Under the pieces are notes generated by a model. It made no database searches. It was not told the origin of the DNA and worked only from the letters and a program-made list of their open reading frames with translations. Below are positions 40,643 through 49,769 of a DNA stretch of 64,000 nt, in pieces; the stretch's first letter is position 1, and the number at the start of each line of letters is the position of its first letter. Source of the DNA: Mucilaginibacter sp. PAMC 26640 (GTDB lineage: Bacteria; Bacteroidota; Bacteroidia; Sphingobacteriales; Sphingobacteriaceae); the NCBI GenBank assembly GCA_001596135.1, contig CP014773.1, positions 1,612,001 to 1,676,000 of the forward strand. The letters run 5' to 3'. Made by a program: the position numbers and the translations under genes.

Positions 40643-42571
40643 TGCCTTCTTACGAATCACCAGTTTTTTATTTTGTGCTTTTGCAATATTATCCATGTAT
40701 TGCTGCATTTCGGTGTATTTACCAGCAGGCACCTTTTGGGTGGTTAAATTGAATTTGGCAGTACTGATAATTTGATTTTTAGCAGCATCAAACACATAAT
40801 TGACCTCGTAGTTTCCGTAACTGAATTTCAAGCTTTGGTTTACCGGGAGCGTTTCAACCTCAAAGCCGGCAGGAAGATCGATGGTAGTTGTGCAGGATTT
40901 CTGCATAGGCTGGTCAAAGTAAAAATCGGTTTTTCTGTTCTCTAAAGTCGGCAGTGTTAATTTCCAAAGATCAAAAAGCCGTGGCCGGTAGAATTGCTTG
41001 CTCCCCGACGCCACTTCACAAAACTTATCATATTCCACATTTAGATCCAGTTCTCTAATCCCGTCTTTATCCTGGCCGGGTACTAATTCAAGGGTAGAGG
41101 GTTGTTTCATATTGAGCGTTTTTATCAGCATTTCTTTTTGCTGATCCGTTTTCAATGACGCCATACTTACATAATCGCCCCTATACTCACCGGTGCTTAA
41201 TATTTTTACAAGTGCTTTAGCACTTCCGTCAGTATTTAAAATTAAATGTACTTCGCTATTAAATTGATTATCACTGTAATTGCTTCTTGGCGTATTAATC
41301 AATTTGCCGCCAGTTTCAGTCACCAACAACGCATTACGGTTCTCCGTAAAGCTTCCTAATTTACCAAATGGTTTATTGTTATTAGTGCACTCCAGCCAGG
41401 TTGTATCTCCTTTAAAGGGTATGCACAATATAACATGGTTAAAAGGATCGGTTGGGAAGGCTGCATCGGCCGGTTCTTCATTTACACCAGCCCTAACCAT
41501 AGCATAATACGACGGAATGTTCACCGCTTTTAAAAGTGCATACATATAATTGGATAGCGCCTTACAATCACCATATTTTTTTTCATCTACGAAAGTCGCA
41601 GGGAAAGGTTTCAATCCCCCAATGCCCAGCTGGATGCTTACGTACCGCACGTTTTGTTGCATGTACTCATACAAAAACTTAGCTTTCTCCTTATCGGTAC
41701 TTATAGCCGCAGTCATCCGTTGAATTTCCGCAACCCGCGCCGGGCTTAACGTGCATACATCATTATTTAAAATTTGCTGCCACTTGCCATAATTTTCCCA
41801 GGTACTGAAGTCGCCTGGGATGCCATCAAATTTGAATTGATTGGTTGCAAACATAACCTTCGGGAAGACCTGCCAGTTCAATGCATCGTCTTCCGGCTTA
41901 AGCGCCTTTAAGTTGGCTACTTTCCAGCTATACTTTTCCAAATTGCCCTCGGTTGTTTTCTCGGGTTTAATATTGGTGTTTTTGTTTTTATATCTAAAGC
42001 CAACTAACGGGTCTGCAATTACAGTATATTCAGCATTTTGTACAGAACGTTCGGGGTGAAGAATGTTCCATTCGCCTAAATCGAGATAACTATTTAGGCC
42101 GGTTTCATAAGTAACTTCGATAGTTGCCGGGTACGATGCCACGGTGTGGTTTAATATAAGCAAGCGATAGTCCATAATGGTCGACATACCATCGGCAGCA
42201 GCCCGATCATACATATCGCCCTTTTTGTACTTTTTTATTTGTAACCCCGCCGCGTTATAAACAATCATTTCTGCACTGTTTACCGTATTAAAGTTTTTAT
42301 CATAAGATAATATTAGCTCTGCTTCGTCATCCCCTTTCTCGTTCAAAATGGTGACGATGCTATGGTGTTTTTTAATGGCTTTTCCCGGTCCTTTTACAAT
42401 GATTTCATCAAAAGAATAACGCACCACTGCGTTTGCTTCCTCCTTTAGTGAGTCGGGTATATTAGATGCCAGGTAAATTTCCTTTGCTATTTTTTTATCT
42501 TGCGCTAAAACAGTACTTAAAAATGATGTTGTAAGGAACACCAGGTATAGCAGCTCTTTTTTAAATTTCAT
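40640..42571 (-). CDS. DUF3857 / transglutaminase-like exported protein
   Basis: 643 residues. Signal peptide MKFKKELLYLVFLTTSFLSTVLA, an N-terminal DUF3857 beta-rich domain (about 50-250), then a transglutaminase-fold core with the Cys-His-Asp triad: KKYGDCKALSNYMYALLKA (Cys), FNHVILCIPF (His) and following Asp. The remainder is a beta-rich C-terminal domain. Such proteins are periplasmic and their substrates unknown. The upstream neighbour, seven bases away, has the same architecture, so the two probably form a functional pair. Confidence 0.85.
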   Translation of the reverse strand: MKFKKELLYLVFLTTSFLSTVLAQDKKIAKEIYLASNIPDSLKEEANAVVRYSFDEIIVKGPGKAIKKHHSIVTILNEKGDDEAELILSYDKNFNTVNSAEMIVYNAAGLQIKKYKKGDMYDRAAADGMSTIMDYRLLILNHTVASYPATIEVTYETGLNSYLDLGEWNILHPERSVQNAEYTVIADPLVGFRYKNKNTNIKPEKTTEGNLEKYSWKVANLKALKPEDDALNWQVFPKVMFATNQFKFDGIPGDFSTWENYGKWQQILNNDVCTLSPARVAEIQRMTAAISTDKEKAKFLYEYMQQNVRYVSIQLGIGGLKPFPATFVDEKKYGDCKALSNYMYALLKAVNIPSYYAMVRAGVNEEPADAAFPTDPFNHVILCIPFKGDTTWLECTNNNKPFGKLGSFTENRNALLVTETGGKLINTPRSNYSDNQFNSEVHLILNTDGSAKALVKILSTGEYRGDYVSMASLKTDQQKEMLIKTLNMKQPSTLELVPGQDKDGIRELDLNVEYDKFCEVASGSKQFYRPRLFDLWKLTLPTLENRKTDFYFDQPMQKSCTTTIDLPAGFEVETLPVNQSLKFSYGNYEVNYVFDAAKNQIISTAKFNLTTQKVPAGKYTEMQQYMDNIAKAQNKKLVIRKKA

Positions 42572-42578
42572 GGTGTGA

Positions 42579-44507
42579 CTACGATTTTTTAAGAACTACC
42601 GGTTCATTTAACATTTCATACATCTTCTTAAAAAATTCATGAAATTCGGCGTAATCTTCTTTGAAAAATATCGATTTTTTCCGCTCAATAATGTACCTCA
42701 CTGATAGACTACCATCTTGTTCACCCAGAATTCGTTTGAAGGAAATACTGGCATCGGGCATTGTCATAGAGATGCTTTTTGGGAGCGACTCTACCTTAAA
42801 ACCAGCCGGTAGTTTATAAATCCCTATCAGCGAATAATTGTTGCTGTAGCCAAAGTCGATATCACTGGAGCGGCTGGTTTTTAAAAACGGACTAGTTTTT
42901 GAAACGCCCAAGACGTTTGGATTAAAATAGATGTAATTGTCGTCTGATCCGGTAAGTTCAAGGTTGAAATCAACTATTTCTTTAAGAGGCAGCGTATCAA
43001 TATCCATGTTTTCAAATTTGATAGACGAGATTTTAAGATTGCTGTTATCATCCTTCAGGTAGTCTATATATTTTTTTTCTCCATCAGTTTTATATCTCTC
43101 TACTGCATTCATCCTTTTGTAGGCAAAATCAACAACATTAGCAATACCTGTAACTTTGCTATCCGGCTTTATTTCGGCATTTACCATGATTACCTGTCTT
43201 ACAGGTGTTGTATTTTGCAGGAATAACATGTCATAAGCTTTATCATCCTTATTAAGGCAAAGGCCGAAAGTATTAAGCAGGTTGGTAGGCACCTGGTTGT
43301 ACAGATTGTATTTGTTGCTTGCATCAAGCACGTACGAGCGGGTACTATCCACCGGTACATAAGCTACGAGGCTGTTAAATTTATAAGAGTTGGGATAGGC
43401 TGGGTTTACCTTTCCATTGCCCCGGGTGCTTACGATCATAGGATAAACTTTAACTCCAGATTTTTTTAGCAAGTGGCAAACAATCATATTCAGTTCACCA
43501 GAATTTCCCGTCTTCTTTTCCCAAGCCCGGTACACGCCATCATAGGAAGATTTGCGGTAAGCGTTGTTCCATTTCATTGCGTTTTTCACCTCGCCGAATA
43601 CAAATGCAATTTTTTCATCATTACTGGCAAGCGTTTTAGCTTTAGCGATTATAGCTTCTTCGCCGTTAAGCTTTTTACCCAATTGAGTGCCCAGGTATTC
43701 GCTCTCCATTAGGCCTTCTCCAACCTTTAACCAGGTTGCAGAAAAATTCTGCGAATAGACAGCTGAACTGCCGGTATAGCTAAGTAGTTGAAAAAGAATG
43801 CGTTCGCAATTATCCTCACGGGAGGTCATAAACGGCTCATCCGGTATGGAAGGTATATTTTCCATTGCCCTTGTATGCGTACCGGAGTTATCCTCTTTAT
43901 CGATAGTGTAGGGCTGAAAACGGCTTTCGAGGTTTTTATAATATAGTTCATTTGGAACAGTTGTTTTTAAAATACTGTACCGATTGGGTAAATTGCTTTG
44001 GAAATACCAATCCGGGAAATCAAAAGGGCTATTGGCCGTTATCGTGTATTTAAATTCTAATACTGATCCTGGCTGCACATTAGGAAAAGAAAAAACGAGG
44101 GCAGATCGGTCATCATCTACCACTTCAGTGAATATCTGTTTTTTGTCAACCTTTATTATTTCAATATTACCATTGTTTAAGTTTATAGTTTGAGCCTGCA
44201 AACCTGTAATAGATTGGGCCCGCCCGCCGCTGAAATACTCCAGACGGATATCTCCCTCCTCTTTGGCGTTGACGTTGAATATTTTAATACGTTTGTGTAT
44301 TTCTGTAATAACCTGATAAGAAGTAGTTAAGAAAACATTGGCTTTATCAAATAATACCATCGCGTTCGCGTCCTTTTCAAAATCGCATGATTTTAATTCT
44401 AGGTCAGCTTTATCGATTTTACCAAATGGTTGTACGAGCAATGGCGTCTGCGCTTTCAGTATAATTGAAAACAGGCAGGCGAGGGCGAGGCAAAAAAACT
44501 TGTGCAT
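42579..44507 (-). CDS. DUF3857-domain exported protein with degenerate transglutaminase core
   Basis: 642 residues from ATG 44507 (MHKFFCLALACLFSIILKAQ signal); the longer frame start at 44552 precedes it by 15 residues without signal-like character. It has the same order as the downstream gene: DUF3857, transglutaminase-like core, C-terminal beta domain. In the core the place of the catalytic Cys reads GNSGELNMIVCHLLKKSG, with Ser-Gly-Glu where the partner has GDCKAL, so catalysis may be lost. It is more AT-rich than genes around it. Confidence 0.78.
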   Translation of the reverse strand: MHKFFCLALACLFSIILKAQTPLLVQPFGKIDKADLELKSCDFEKDANAMVLFDKANVFLTTSYQVITEIHKRIKIFNVNAKEEGDIRLEYFSGGRAQSITGLQAQTINLNNGNIEIIKVDKKQIFTEVVDDDRSALVFSFPNVQPGSVLEFKYTITANSPFDFPDWYFQSNLPNRYSILKTTVPNELYYKNLESRFQPYTIDKEDNSGTHTRAMENIPSIPDEPFMTSREDNCERILFQLLSYTGSSAVYSQNFSATWLKVGEGLMESEYLGTQLGKKLNGEEAIIAKAKTLASNDEKIAFVFGEVKNAMKWNNAYRKSSYDGVYRAWEKKTGNSGELNMIVCHLLKKSGVKVYPMIVSTRGNGKVNPAYPNSYKFNSLVAYVPVDSTRSYVLDASNKYNLYNQVPTNLLNTFGLCLNKDDKAYDMLFLQNTTPVRQVIMVNAEIKPDSKVTGIANVVDFAYKRMNAVERYKTDGEKKYIDYLKDDNSNLKISSIKFENMDIDTLPLKEIVDFNLELTGSDDNYIYFNPNVLGVSKTSPFLKTSRSSDIDFGYSNNYSLIGIYKLPAGFKVESLPKSISMTMPDASISFKRILGEQDGSLSVRYIIERKKSIFFKEDYAEFHEFFKKMYEMLNEPVVLKKS

Positions 44508-44633
44508 AATGCAATTGAATAAGGTTTCACGAATATAATTGCCGGAATTCAAATTGTTGCCTTTTTGGTTAAATATTTTAAATTAAAACCTTAGTTAATT
44601 AAACCCAACAACTCACATCCAGTCAAACCCGGT

Positions 44634-46016
44634 ATGGGGAGCAACTTGAAACATATCAGGCATTTGTATGCAAGGGCGGGGTTTGGGCTCCGCTTTGAAG
44701 ATCTTAGGCAGGTAGAGGGGCTTTCTGTCAAACAAGCGGTGGATCTGCTATTGGCCCAAGCTGACCGGGTTGACGATGCCTCTATTATTGCGGGCAACAT
44801 TAATTACAAAGATTTTCTGATGGCCAATGAGGGCACAAAGAAGATGTTTTTGCAGGAACAGCGCCAGCAGGAAAAGGCATTGAATATTGATTGGGTTAAT
44901 AAAATGAGTACCAGTAATGCGCAGCTGCGCGAGCGGATGACCCTTTTTTGGCACAATCACTTTGCCTGCCGTACCCAAAATGCCTGGTATGCCCAGCAAC
45001 TTAATAATATTCAGCGCAAACATGCTTTAGGGAACTTTAAAACACTTCTGCTGGAGGTATCTAAATCGCCGGCAATGTTGCAGTTTCTCAATAATCAACA
45101 GAACCAAAAGAATCATCCGAATGAGAATTTTGCGCGGGAGCTGATGGAGCTTTTTACCATTGGTCGGGAAAATTACACCGAAAGTGATGTAAAGGAATCT
45201 GCCCGGGCTTTTACAGGCTGGGGATTTACCAAAGATGGCGAGTTTAAAGCGCGGCCTGCGCTGCATGATGCCGGAAACAAAACATTCCTTAGCCAAACCG
45301 GCAATTTTGCGGGGGAGGATATCATTAATATACTGCTGGATAAAAAGGAAACTGCCCGTTTTATTTGCAATAAACTTTACAAAAACTTTGTAAATGAAAC
45401 GCCCAGCGCCGTTCATGTTAATGCGATGGCTGATGTATTTTATAGCAGCAAATACGAGATAAAGCCACTGCTTACCTACCTGTTTAATGCAGATTGGTTT
45501 TATGAGGAGAAAAATATCGGCAACCTCATTAAGTCGCCGGTGGAATTTATTGTTGGGCTAAACCGGCAATTTTATATCACCTATCAAAACCCTGATGTAG
45601 TATTGCAGTTTGAGCGCGCACTGGGACAGGTACTTTTTTATCCACCCAATGTTGCAGGCTGGCCGGGTGGCCGCAATTGGATAGACAGCTCATCGCTGAT
45701 GTATCGCTTAAAAATCCCGTCTACGGTATTGAACGGAGGGGTGATTGATTTTAGCGGGAAGGTAGACCCGGAAGACGAGGCCTTTATTGCCACCACCCGC
45801 AAGCAGAAAGAAGCTGTAACAACTAAAGTGCAGGCAACGGTAGACTGGGATAGGTTTACTGCCAATATCCCGGCAAAGGCCAGCCCGCTAGCTATTGCGC
45901 AAACTATTTTAAACACCGGACTAAGTGCCGGTTTAACAAACCTGATTAACAAAAGTACGGATACAAAAGCAATGGTGATAGAACTGGTCTCCACGCCTGA
46001 ATATCAGCTTTGCTAG
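44634..46016 (+). CDS. DUF1800 family protein
   Basis: 460 residues. HLYARAGFGLRFEDLRQ near the start, LWHNHFACRTQN-like FWHNHFACRTQN, NFARELMELFTIGRENYTESDVKE and VLFYPPNVAGWPGGRNWID are the DUF1800 hallmarks. Its function is unknown; it almost always precedes a DUF1501 gene, as here (88 bases downstream). The pair is common in Bacteroidota and Planctomycetes. No signal peptide is evident, while the DUF1501 partner carries one. Confidence 0.9.
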   Translation: MGSNLKHIRHLYARAGFGLRFEDLRQVEGLSVKQAVDLLLAQADRVDDASIIAGNINYKDFLMANEGTKKMFLQEQRQQEKALNIDWVNKMSTSNAQLRERMTLFWHNHFACRTQNAWYAQQLNNIQRKHALGNFKTLLLEVSKSPAMLQFLNNQQNQKNHPNENFARELMELFTIGRENYTESDVKESARAFTGWGFTKDGEFKARPALHDAGNKTFLSQTGNFAGEDIINILLDKKETARFICNKLYKNFVNETPSAVHVNAMADVFYSSKYEIKPLLTYLFNADWFYEEKNIGNLIKSPVEFIVGLNRQFYITYQNPDVVLQFERALGQVLFYPPNVAGWPGGRNWIDSSSLMYRLKIPSTVLNGGVIDFSGKVDPEDEAFIATTRKQKEAVTTKVQATVDWDRFTANIPAKASPLAIAQTILNTGLSAGLTNLINKSTDTKAMVIELVSTPEYQLC

Positions 46017-46020
46017 ATAG

Positions 46021-46104
46021 TTAGTGAAGGACTGGATGAGTGATTTACTGAATTAGTAGTCACCCGAAGCCACAAATTGTCAATCACTAAATCAATAATT
46101 AACT
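46021..46104. repeat. Word-repeat intergenic element (GTGATTTA / TCACTAAAT type)
   Basis: The gap between the DUF1800 and DUF1501 genes reads TTAGTGAAGGACTG, then GAGTGATTTACTGAATTAGT, a non-repeated middle and CAATCACTAAATCAATAATT. AGTGATT (46039-46045) is mirrored by AATCACT (46082-46088). It has the same layout as the elements at 2944 and 11732, but with weaker words. Confidence 0.4.
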
Positions 46105-47304
46105 ATGAAAAGGCGAGATTTTTTAAGAAATTCAGCATTGGCCTCGGGGGCATTCTTGATCCCATCGTTCCTGAAACCGTTGGAGGCAATGGCTATAAAT
46201 AATCTGTCGGGCCACAAAAACCTGGTGATCATACAGCTATCCGGTGGTAACGACGGATTGAATACTATTGTACCTTATGCCAATGATATCTATTATCAAA
46301 AACGGCAAACCATTGCTATTAAACAGCCTGATATTATAAAGCTGACGGATTTGCAGGGCCTTAACCCCAACCTTGGCGCATTAAAAGAAATTTATGACCA
46401 GGGTTGGATGAGCGTGATCAATTCAGTAGGGTACCCTAACCCGGATCGCTCTCATTTTCGCTCCATGGATATCTGGCAAACCGGCAGCGACGCCAACCAA
46501 TTTTTAACCACCGGCTGGATAGGCCGATACCTCGATTCTAACTGCAGCACCTGCCAGCATCCCTATACCGCAATCGAAGTGGACGATACCCTATCGCTGG
46601 CCATGAAAGGGGGTAAAATGAAGGGTATAGCTGTAGAAGACCCCGGCAAGCTATACCAGGCAACCCGCAACCCTTATTTTAAGCAGTTGATCAACGAACA
46701 CGCCCATTCGAATTTTAATGAAGATAACCTGGGTTACCTGTATAAAACCATGATTGAGACCAATGCATCGGCAGAGTATATCCAGCAGACCTCTAAAACA
46801 TATACCACTAACTCGCAGTACCCGCAAACGCCTTTTGCCAACCAGCTAAAAACGGTTGCCAAATTCATCAATTCGGGGTTAAAAACAAGGGTGTATTATG
46901 TATCGTTAAGTGGTTTTGATACGCACACCACGCAGCAAAACCAACAGGGCCGCCAGTTGAAGATTTACGGTGATGCGGTGGCTGCTTTTGTAAAAGACCT
47001 TAAGCAAGCCGGCAAACTGGATGATACGCTGGTGATGACATTCTCTGAATTTGGCCGCAGGGTAGAGCAAAATGCCAGCAACGGCACAGATCACGGTACG
47101 GCAAACAACGTAATGATATTTGGGGGCAAATTGAAAAAACAGGGGATTTACAACAATGCGCCAAACCTTTCGCAATTGGATAACGGCGATTTGAAATACG
47201 AAATTGACTTTAGGGATGTGTATGCCACCCTGCTTGATAAATGGCTGGATGTTAATAACAGCCAGGTGCTTAATAAAAATTTTTCGGGCCTGGGTTTTGT
47301 GTAA
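46105..47304 (+). CDS. DUF1501 family exported protein
   Basis: 399 residues. It begins MKRRDFLRNSALASGAFLIPSF, a twin-arginine-like export signal (RRDFL). IQLSGGNDGLNTIVPYAND, NPDRSHFRSMDIWQTGS and the C-terminal TFSEFGRRVEQNASNGTDHGTANN are family marks; the last places His and Asp as in sulfatase/alkaline phosphatase folds. The substrate is unknown. It is the constant partner of DUF1800, which is directly upstream. Confidence 0.9.
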   Translation: MKRRDFLRNSALASGAFLIPSFLKPLEAMAINNLSGHKNLVIIQLSGGNDGLNTIVPYANDIYYQKRQTIAIKQPDIIKLTDLQGLNPNLGALKEIYDQGWMSVINSVGYPNPDRSHFRSMDIWQTGSDANQFLTTGWIGRYLDSNCSTCQHPYTAIEVDDTLSLAMKGGKMKGIAVEDPGKLYQATRNPYFKQLINEHAHSNFNEDNLGYLYKTMIETNASAEYIQQTSKTYTTNSQYPQTPFANQLKTVAKFINSGLKTRVYYVSLSGFDTHTTQQNQQGRQLKIYGDAVAAFVKDLKQAGKLDDTLVMTFSEFGRRVEQNASNGTDHGTANNVMIFGGKLKKQGIYNNAPNLSQLDNGDLKYEIDFRDVYATLLDKWLDVNNSQVLNKNFSGLGFV

Positions 47305-47316
47305 TCAGGCATTAAA

Positions 47317-48687
47317 TTAAATCATTCTGCTGACGATATCTGCGGCCGATAATTTTTCTTGTTCACCGCTTTCCATGTTTTTAAAAGAAAGCAGGCCGGT
47401 TTGCATTTCGTCACTGCCTATCAATACTGCGTAAGGGATGTGTTTGCTGTTAGCATAATCCATTTGTTTTTTAACCTTGGCTCCGGCGGGATATAATTCT
47501 GCATTTATATCATGATCACGTAGCTGTTGCAGTAAAGGCAACGCATAGGTTTCGGCCGGGGTATCAAAGCAAATGAGCAATACTTGCGTGCTTTGCTCTG
47601 CCGATGCAGGGAACAAGTTCAATTCTTCCAATACATCATAAATACGGTCCGCGCCAAAGGAGATGCCTGCACCGGTTAATCCGTTTAACCCAAACATGCC
47701 GGTTAGGTCGTCATAACGGCCTCCTCCGCCGATGCTACCCATAGCTACCTCGTTGGTCTTCACCTCGAATATTGCACCTGTATAATAATTTAAGCCGCGG
47801 GCCAGGGTTATATCCAGCTCTATGGTTGCTTTTTTTAGCGGTGTGTAGCTGAGGTAATTAAATACAGTTTCCAGTTCATTACAACCCTGCAGGCCAATTT
47901 CTGAAGATTGTAATGCCAGGCGCAATTTTTCTAGTTTCTCTGAATTACTACCTTCCAGCAAAATAACAGGCTTTAGTTTATCGATATCGGCATCGGTGAA
48001 ACCACGCTCCAATAGTTCTTTGGTAACACCATCCAGTCCTATTTTATCCAGCTTATCAATAGCAACGGTCAGGTCAATTATGCTATCGTATTTATCTATA
48101 ACCTGGGCTATACCAGATAGTATTTTTCTATTATTAATTTTTATTGTAAAGTCTTTTAAGCCGAGCAGACTCAGGGCTTCATCATAGATCATTATAAATT
48201 CTGCCTCGTTTAATAATGAGGCTGACCCTACCACATCGGCATCGCACTGATAAAATTCGCGGTACCTGCCTTTCTGCGGGCGATCCGCACGCCATACCGG
48301 CTGCACCTGGAATCGTTTGAACGGGAAAGTTATTTCGTTTTGATGTTGTACCACGTAGCGTGCGAAAGGCACCGTAAGATCGTACCGGAGGGCCTTTTCG
48401 GAAATGGAACTCGTAAGCAGGTTGGAATTACGTTCAGTTAATTGTTGTTCGTTCGCTTTCGCTAAATAATCGCCGCTATTTAATACTTTAAAAATAAGCT
48501 TATCGCCCTCATCACCGTATTTGCCTGTTAAAGTGCTCAGGTTCTCCATGGTAGGCGTTTCTATTTGCTGATACCCATATTTGCGGAACACGCCTTTAAT
48601 GGTATCGAAGATAAAATTACGTTTAGCCATTTCGGCCGGGGAGAAGTCACGGGTGCCCTTAGGTACAGATGGTTTGATGGATGCCAT
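47317..48687 (-). CDS. hisS: Histidyl-tRNA synthetase
   Basis: 456 residues from ATG 48687 (MASIKPSVPKGTRDFSP). A start five codons further up would put the -7 box inside the coding region. Class II motifs are visible: motif 2 as RYDLTVPFARYV and FQVQPVWRADRPQKGRYREFYQCDAD, histidine-A GLNYYTGAIFEV, and motif 3 FGADRIYD. It charges tRNA-His. It is convergent with the DUF1501 gene, 12 bases away, with no clear terminator between. Confidence 0.96.
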   Translation of the reverse strand: MASIKPSVPKGTRDFSPAEMAKRNFIFDTIKGVFRKYGYQQIETPTMENLSTLTGKYGDEGDKLIFKVLNSGDYLAKANEQQLTERNSNLLTSSISEKALRYDLTVPFARYVVQHQNEITFPFKRFQVQPVWRADRPQKGRYREFYQCDADVVGSASLLNEAEFIMIYDEALSLLGLKDFTIKINNRKILSGIAQVIDKYDSIIDLTVAIDKLDKIGLDGVTKELLERGFTDADIDKLKPVILLEGSNSEKLEKLRLALQSSEIGLQGCNELETVFNYLSYTPLKKATIELDITLARGLNYYTGAIFEVKTNEVAMGSIGGGGRYDDLTGMFGLNGLTGAGISFGADRIYDVLEELNLFPASAEQSTQVLLICFDTPAETYALPLLQQLRDHDINAELYPAGAKVKKQMDYANSKHIPYAVLIGSDEMQTGLLSFKNMESGEQEKLSAADIVSRMI

Positions 48688-48691
48688 GCCG

Positions 48692-48699
48692 CAAATGTA
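48692..48699 (-). promoter_or_regulatory. -7 box of hisS
   Basis: TACATTTG on the minus strand ends four bases (CGGC) before the hisS ATG. At the -33 position only a partial TTAG is seen (48718-48721). Confidence 0.5.
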
Positions 48700-48818
48700 C
48701 AAAAAATCAGGCCTTCGCTAATCTTCTCCGGAATTGAGGCCTTTAAAAAAACATCACTTATAGCTGGCTATGCCTAGCGGTATTGTACTTACATTTTTTT
48801 AGAGAGCGGGAGGTTTAT

Positions 48819-48851
48819 AAAAAACAAACCCTCTTGCTTTTGGCAAGAGGG
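48819..48851 (-). terminator. Terminator of the OmpA-like gene
   Basis: CCCTCTTGC (48829-48837) pairs with GCAAGAGGG (48843-48851). On the minus strand a T-rich run follows (complement of 48819-48828). Confidence 0.88.
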
Positions 48852-48883
48852 CTGCTGAAACTATTAATCGATCTTATTAAAGA

Positions 48884-49561
48884 CTATTGAGTAGAACGTG
48901 CCTGATTTTTCATTTGCTCGTTTGCTACAATTACAATTTCCACCCGGCGGTTTTGTGCACGGCCTGTTTCGGTTGTGTTGTCACCTATTGGCTCAGACTC
49001 ACCTTTGCCTGAAGTTGTCAAACGTGAATTGGCAACATTTCCGGCGGCAATGAATGCTTTTACTGATTCAGCTCTACGCAAAGAAAGCGTCATGTTGCTG
49101 GCATCAGTACCAACGTTATCGGTGTGGCCAACGATCAAAATATTCGTCTGTGGGTTATTTACCAAAGATGTTGAAAGATTTTGCAGGTTGGTACGGGCTT
49201 CACCTTTAAGGTCTGACTTACCGGTATCGAACAAGATGCCTGAATCGAACTTTACAAGGATACCTTCGCCTTCGCGGATAACAGTTGCACCCGGTACAGT
49301 TTGTTTTATTTCGGCAGCTTGCCTGTCCATATTACGGCCAATGAATGCTCCGGCTGTACCACCAACTGCTCCACCAATTATTGCACCTAATGCAGTATTA
49401 CCGGCTGCTTTTCCTATAAGCGCACCAACTGTACCACCGGCACCTGCACCTATAGCTGCACCTTTTTGAGTTTTCGTTAACGAATTACAGCTGGTTGCGA
49501 ATAAACCTACTGTCGCAATTGCAATACTGAATGTTGCTATTTTTAGTTTTAGAGTCTTCAT
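48884..49561 (-). CDS. OmpA-family lipoprotein with glycine-zipper domain
   Basis: 225 residues from ATG 49561. A lipobox LFATSCNS gives a lipidated Cys. A glycine-zipper segment follows (GAAIGAGAGGTVGALIGKAAG, AIIGGAVGGTAGAFIGRNMD), then a C-terminal OmpA domain (NILIVGHTDNVGTD, SLRRAESVKAFI, GRAQNRRVEIVI) that binds peptidoglycan. Proteins of this build tie the outer membrane to the wall. The longer in-frame start at 49609 would put 16 residues before the signal and is unlikely. Confidence 0.92.
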   Translation of the reverse strand: MKTLKLKIATFSIAIATVGLFATSCNSLTKTQKGAAIGAGAGGTVGALIGKAAGNTALGAIIGGAVGGTAGAFIGRNMDRQAAEIKQTVPGATVIREGEGILVKFDSGILFDTGKSDLKGEARTNLQNLSTSLVNNPQTNILIVGHTDNVGTDASNMTLSLRRAESVKAFIAAGNVANSRLTTSGKGESEPIGDNTTETGRAQNRRVEIVIVANEQMKNQARSTQ

Positions 49562-49769
49562 GATTTTACCTTGATATATATAACGGACTATTTGCAAAGT
49601 GAGTGCCAAAGGTGTAAACTAAATTATATGTGAAATAGTTGGCCGATTATCGAGTGAAATACAACTTTGGCAACAATTTTTTAATGATTACGAAAAGCGG
49701 CCAATAATGGCCAGGTATGGTATATTCAAATGCATTTTGTGTGACCGTTATTTAGGACAAAGATTGTTG

